Below, one piece after another: positions 59,493 to 64,000 of a stretch of 64,000 bases of DNA. Position numbers and translations under genes: made by a program. The stretch's first letter is position 1, and each line of letters opens with the position of its first letter. Below the pieces are notes generated by a model. That model saw nothing but the letters and a program-made list of their open reading frames with translations, ran no database searches and was not told where the DNA came from. Origin of the DNA: Elephas maximus indicus (lineage: Eukaryota > Chordata > Mammalia > Proboscidea > Elephantidae); assembly GCF_024166365.1 (NCBI RefSeq), contig NC_064819.1, forward strand, positions 114,744,293-114,808,292, read 5' to 3'.

Positions 59493-60689
59493 ATCTTTAT
59501 TTTAATCAGATTTCAAAATCATCCATGAAAAAAACCCATCAGATGAAACATGGATTCATATCTTTATTTGCTGAGACATGGAAAAGAAAGAGTCTCTATT
59601 GTGCTTTAAGATTAGTCAGAAATGCTTTATTTTTACATTTGTTATATTTATAATAATTATTAGGTTACACACTGTTTATTGCACATGTAATAAGTAATTC
59701 ATTCATCTATGTTTCTAATTCACTGAGAATTTATATAGTTTTTTACACTGGTAATAGCAAAGTCAATGAAATAATACTGAATTGTAGTTAACATAGCAGA
59801 AAACTGTAAGTAAAAAACCCAATTCTGTATAATAGATTAACATGTGAGTGTTTTACATAAACGTTCAGAATCACAAGAGTGTAAGTCAAAAATACTTGGG
59901 CATACTAGATAAAACTTTTCAATATTAAAGGAAAACTTTTCCCTTTTTTAGTGAAGAGTCTTTCTTAAAAACTCAGCTATGTGATGTCAGGATAAGGAGT
60001 ACTTTTATAATTAACTTAAAGATTGATATGTAAACATTTGCCTTCCCTTCCTTAAAAAGGGGCTAATACTAACCCAGTAGTTTAGACAACTGCTGGGGAA
60101 AAAATGCAGCCTCTGGTTTTAATAAAGGAAGAATCATTAAAAATGTTGGATTTATAGTAATTTATTCCATATGACAAAGTCGATATAGACATGCTATCAG
60201 GAAACATGTTTGTGAAGATCATGGATTCCCAACTCAAAATGAAAGCACAAGGCCAGTCTGGCATTAAAGAAATAGATTCTAAAGCAGAGTTATATGTTGG
60301 GGTTGATGGGTAGGTATTTACCAGGTGAAATAATCTGACCCATGAAATTTTGAGCGAGCAGGGTTTGTTTAAAGAATGAATGCTTTTAGTAGACTTAAAA
60401 TCTATTTCTTTAATTTCCCTAATAGCGAGGTAACCCATAATGTAACATGTGGAGGAATATGTTAAGACATCAAAAATATGTTTGAACCTGAAAACAAAAA
60501 TAAAAACAAAGAGAAAAAAAAGTAAAAAACAAGGGACTCTAATGCAGTGAAAAAATAATTTCTCTACTCATATTAAACAAGAGAAGAGACCAAAGTAAAA
60601 AATCAAGTTAACATTTTCACAGCTTGCCTGTGAACCTTAAAAACAATATTACCCAGCTAAAAAAGTCTTACTATAACACACTGAAATAA
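59493..60689. other. Unassigned; one 118-codon minus-strand frame
   Basis: The frame at 60438-60082 has no recognisable domain and no clear splice or promoter context. It may belong to the L1 relic that follows. Confidence 0.4.
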
Positions 60690-60965
60690 ATGATTTGACA
60701 CTTCTCTTCTGACCAAAGTGGAATTAACAGAGACTGGATAAACCCTTCCAAATGAAACATTGAAAAAACAGACAAAACATATGAAATAACAATTTTCGGA
60801 CATTGGGCAACGGTCAACATAGGACAGTGATCCCTGTGGGAGAGGAATCAAAAAGATAAGCCCTACGACTGCCCAGTTTATTGCCTGGAGAGAGTTTCCA
60901 GGCTACAGAGCAGGAAGGAGGACCCCAGATGGAGCCCAGAGATCTCCCTGAATTAAAGAGATGGT
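60690..60965 (+). repeat. L1M 5' UTR relic
   Basis: CAATTTTCGGACATTGGGCA, CATAGGACAGTGATCCCTG, CCCAGTTTATTGCCTGGAG and GAGTTTCCAGGCTAC follow an old L1 5' leader. Confidence 0.6.
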
Positions 60966-61084
60966 AAATAAAACATCATTTTTAATGGATAAATTTATAT
61001 GTCTTTTTGATTTTTAATTTTTCAAATCCCTTTTATCAGATACTCCCCACCTTTCCAGGTTGATCATTAACACACATTGATTTA

Positions 61085-61435
61085 GAGAAAGCAAACTATT
61101 ACAGTCCCTGTCGTTATAAGTTGCTTTGCAGTTGGCTCTGATCATGACCATCCCATGTACAACAGAATGAATCTTTGTCTGGTCCTCTGCCATCTTCATG
61201 ACTGTTGGTACGCTTGAGTTCATTCTTGTGACCGCTGTGTATTTTGAGTGCCCTTCAACCCAAGGGGCTTATCTTGTAGCACTATATTGGACAATATTCT
61301 GTTGTGACCCACAGGGTTTTCATTGGCTAATTTCAGAAACAGATCACCAGGCGTTTCTTCGTAGTCTGTCTTAGTCTGAAAGCTCCATTGAAACCGGTCC
61401 ACCATGGGTGATCCTACCAGTATTTAAAATAGAGG
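61085..61435 (-). repeat. RTE-related SINE-like repeat
   Basis: Combines an RTE 3'-end-like part (CCATGTACAACAGAATGAATC, CCATCTTCATGACTGTTGG) with a part like the RTE 5' leader (CAACCCAAGGGGCTTATC, AAACCGGTCCACCATGGG). The latter equals text at 21.5-21.66 kb, so it is a probable internally deleted RTE or a SINE built from both ends. Confidence 0.6.
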
Positions 61436-61959
61436 TGGTTTTTTTGGTGGGTTTGGTATATCTTCTTAACAACATGCAAGCCACTGCAGTATGATAAACT
61501 GACACATGGGTGGTGGCAATCCCTAGAAGACTTTTAATAATGATTTAAATTTGAAATTACTTAATAAAATTAAAGTCAATGGAAGCATCACAAGACCATG
61601 AAATATAGCATGTACTTTTTTTATAACTTATTTAACCACAGCTTTATTAAATAATATTGTTCAAAATAAGCCATTTTAATATAGATTTTTAAACGAAAAA
61701 CACACAGAAAATAAAAGGTTAGAAATGTCTAAGCATGTAAGTTAAATAACTCATATTGGAATCCTGGGATAAACAAATCCCACACATTTTAGTTTGAATC
61801 AAAAACTCGAGGTGATTCTGCCATCTTGTGGTAGTATCCTAATTTAATTTTTTTTTTTTAATTTGGCATTAACAAGTAGAAAAGTATTAAATAGATGTGT
61901 GTGTGTGTATGTGTTGTATATACAATTATACAGTAATAGGTAACTTTATCAGTTACAAC

Positions 61960-62112
61960 TATACACAATATTGTGGGATGTTTAGCAGCATCTCTGGCTT
62001 CTACACACTAGGTGACAAGTAGCATCACAAGTTGTAACAATCAAAAATGTCTCCAGATATTGCCAAATGTCCCCTATGAGAAAAAACTGCCCCCAGTTGA
62101 GAACTACTAGTC
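61960..62112 (-). repeat. MER5A-type hAT MITE
   Basis: TGTGGGATGTTTAGCAGCAT, CAAAAATGTCTCCAGATATTG and CAGTTGAGAACTACTAG, the antisense of MER5A. Confidence 0.8.
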
Positions 62113-62157
62113 TATATACCAACTAATGTAGAAATTGCTACCTGTACATGGGGGTAA

Positions 62158-62357
62158 AAAAAAAAAAAAAATTCTGTTGAATCGATTCCAACTCACAGCC
62201 ATTCTATAGGACGGGGGGAAGTGTCCAATAGGGTTTTCAAGGCTGTAATCTTTATGGGAACAGACTAACACATCTCTCTCCCACAAAGGGGCCGGCGGTT
62301 TCAAACCACCGTCCTTTTGGTTAACAGCTGAGTCCTTAACCACTGTGCCACCAGGTC
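62158..62357 (-). repeat. AfroSINE, long subfamily
   Basis: Antisense copy after an A-run: GAATCGATTCCAACTCACAG, GGCTGTAATCTTTATGGG, CACTGTGCCACCAGG. Confidence 0.9.
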
Positions 62358-62639
62358 TTGGTGGCAACAGGTTTTTAATGTGGGGTACTGCTTTAACAAA
62401 GTGCACAAAATGTGGCATTTACTTAGTGGTTAGGTGAGAAAAGATGAGTAAAGAGACATGGGAGGCTATCATTTTTCTGCTATAGTATTTGGTAAAACTG
62501 TTGCCTGTGTTATTTTAGTAAGCAGAAGACATCCCTACAGAGCCTATAAAGGGAAGTGCTCAAAAGGAGCAGAATATCACTGTGTTTTGTTTATTCCATG
62601 CTTTCCCTTTCTTTCCTTTTTTTTTTTTTGCAAGATATT

Positions 62640-63450
62640 GCAACAATGAAATGAGCAAGCCAGGAAATACTGGACAGTTGCAATCGGAAATAGAGGGAAC
62701 TAGAGCTTTGTTAAGGGAGGCCTTCTCTGTTTGTTGCCTGCAATCTAAATTGACTAAGAGGCCAGGAAAGCGTGTCCTCTCAGAGTTGAAGAAGCCAACT
62801 GCCTTTTCGCCACAATCAACAGGAGAAAGACCATTGCTCATAGCTCTTCTCAAAGGCTCCCGAATTGTACTTTCTAGCCAAAAATATGAGACAATCACAG
62901 GCAAAGATCAGATTACGAGTGTTGCCTTCCACAAATGGCTAATTTTTATGGCCACAAGTTAGCCATCCTTAAAATGATGCAGAGGGGCATGGGCCCAGTG
63001 AAACTGCCAGTAACATTTTTAAAAGGCTTAAAAACTGTATCCTCAGGAGATCTTTGGGCAAGGTTCTTTCATATGGAATTAAATAGACCAGAAACCTTGA
63101 TTTTTGAGAAAAATGAGAATTCACGTTTGACCTTCAAAGGCTTTTAATTATGAGATACATAAAGCAACCATTGATTTCTTAAAACTGCACCAGCAAGGCA
63201 GCTAGGGAAGCTGCGTAGTAGTCCAGTGTGGAGAACTCACCAGCGTCTACTTCAGAAGATGCCATGAAAGATAATGAAACAAGGAAAATCACCCAGATGG
63301 CCAAACTAGGGGCCAAAAAGGGGCAATGCATAAGAGAGTTCCTCTCAGAGAATAGAACCAGAGTCTAACTAAGGTAATTCTTCCACTGCCGGGTCAAGGA
63401 GTTCTTAAAACTCCTATCCAGCTTGATTTTATTTCACAATTGCAATAAAC
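62640..63450 (+). other. Unidentified transcript-like block
   Basis: Two overlapping plus-strand frames (62582-62962 and 62935-63147) read as one coding-like stretch with a frame change near 62940-62960. A non-coding part follows with GCAATAAACT at 63443-63452. No domain recognised. It could be an old retroelement, a retrocopy or an unknown gene's terminal exon. Confidence 0.25.
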
Positions 63451-63589
63451 TAATGACTTTTTTACATGAGGATTTTTATTGTATTTATCCTATTTCTGTT
63501 CCACCATTGACTATTGGGTATGTATGAATAAGGAACTGGGAGGCTATAAGGGGGGGAAAAAAAGTGTTTTTTTTTTTTTTTTTTTATAG

Positions 63590-63937
63590 GTCACCAGACT
63601 GTTGGGCTCCCTACTTGATTGCATAGAAAGGATTGTACATCACCCAGAGATACCCAATTTTGAGTGGGATGCAGTAACCGGACCAGACATTGGACTGTAT
63701 TTTTTGGAGAAGGATGCTTTCTATACGTAGGAAGAATGGTTGTACATGGATACTTGGATGGTCAGAGTGACAGCCTGTTAGAAACCATTCACTTGTCCAC
63801 CGATATATACCCCCCATTTCGTTTTAATAAGAGAATCTATTTAGTTTTAGCTGGGTACAGGATATCCAGCTAGAGAGAATTAATTTCCCAAGCCTCCCTT
63901 GCAAAATATGCCTGACCACACAATTAGTAACCACTAC
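63590..63937 (+). other. Unclassified mammalian repeat candidate
   Basis: TTTCCCAAGCCTCCCTTGCA near 63886-63905 is text I associate with widespread mammalian repeats. The preceding 300 bases have short frames in two phases. No family assigned. Confidence 0.3.
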
Positions 63938-64000
63938 TAATGGTGGTGTAGTAGTTAACAGCTACCGCTGCTAACCAAAAGATCAGCAGTTTGAATCTAC
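63938..64000 (+). repeat. AfroSINE, cut by the window edge
   Basis: Sense head: GGTGGTGTAGTAGTTAACAG and CAAAAGATCAGCAGTTTGAA, running off the window. Confidence 0.88.

Noticed and set aside
60082..60438. 118-codon minus-strand frame
   Set aside because: No domain, composition like the flanking AT-rich DNA, and next to an L1 relic.
1..64000. CRISPR arrays, operons or bacterial features
   Set aside because: Introns, SINEs, LINEs and LTRs show this is mammalian DNA. The gene name CRISP is unrelated to CRISPR.

Overview
The window is mammalian nuclear DNA, almost certainly from an afrotherian and most likely an elephant. It is AT-rich and sparse in genes. It is saturated with tRNA-derived AfroSINE copies (about 30, both strands, many with visible target-site duplications) and with nine pieces of the RTE-type LINE that travels with them. 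Older mammalian repeats (L2, MIR, L1M, MER5A-type and other hAT relics, MaLR and ERVL LTRs) fill much of the rest. The species is inferred from repeat content, not from a species-specific marker.

The one host protein-coding gene I can support is a complete cysteine-rich secretory protein gene (CRISP family, closest in wording to CRISP3) on the minus strand. Seven coding exons lie between 17928 and 6221. All have GT/AG splice sites, the phases join without error, and they encode 244 residues with signal peptide, CAP domain, hinge and ion-channel-regulator domain. All 16 expected cysteines are present. A 37-base exon with strong splice sites at 29302-29338 is a good candidate for an upstream non-coding exon, which would make the gene about 23 kb long.

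Layout: 1-6 kb, repeats 3' of the gene (L2, RTE, L1M). 6.2-17.9 kb, the CRISP coding region with SINEs in the introns. 18-29 kb, the long 5' intron or upstream region, holding a near full-length RTE with target-site duplication, an L1 relic and a unit that recurs at 50.3-51.4 kb. 29-41 kb, intergenic RTE and SINE fragments and a MaLR LTR. 41.9-43.9 kb, a 5' LTR, primer-binding site and broken gag of an ERVL-type endogenous retrovirus. 44-64 kb, repeats, the second copy of the duplicated unit, nested LTRs and an unidentified transcript-like block near the right edge.

Points most worth a second look: the diverged duplication of about 0.95 kb upstream of the CRISP gene (spacing 22.5 kb), the candidate 5' exon, a glycosylation sequon whose Asn codon is split by an intron, and two possible retrocopies or unclassified transcripts. 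I found no novel multi-gene system.
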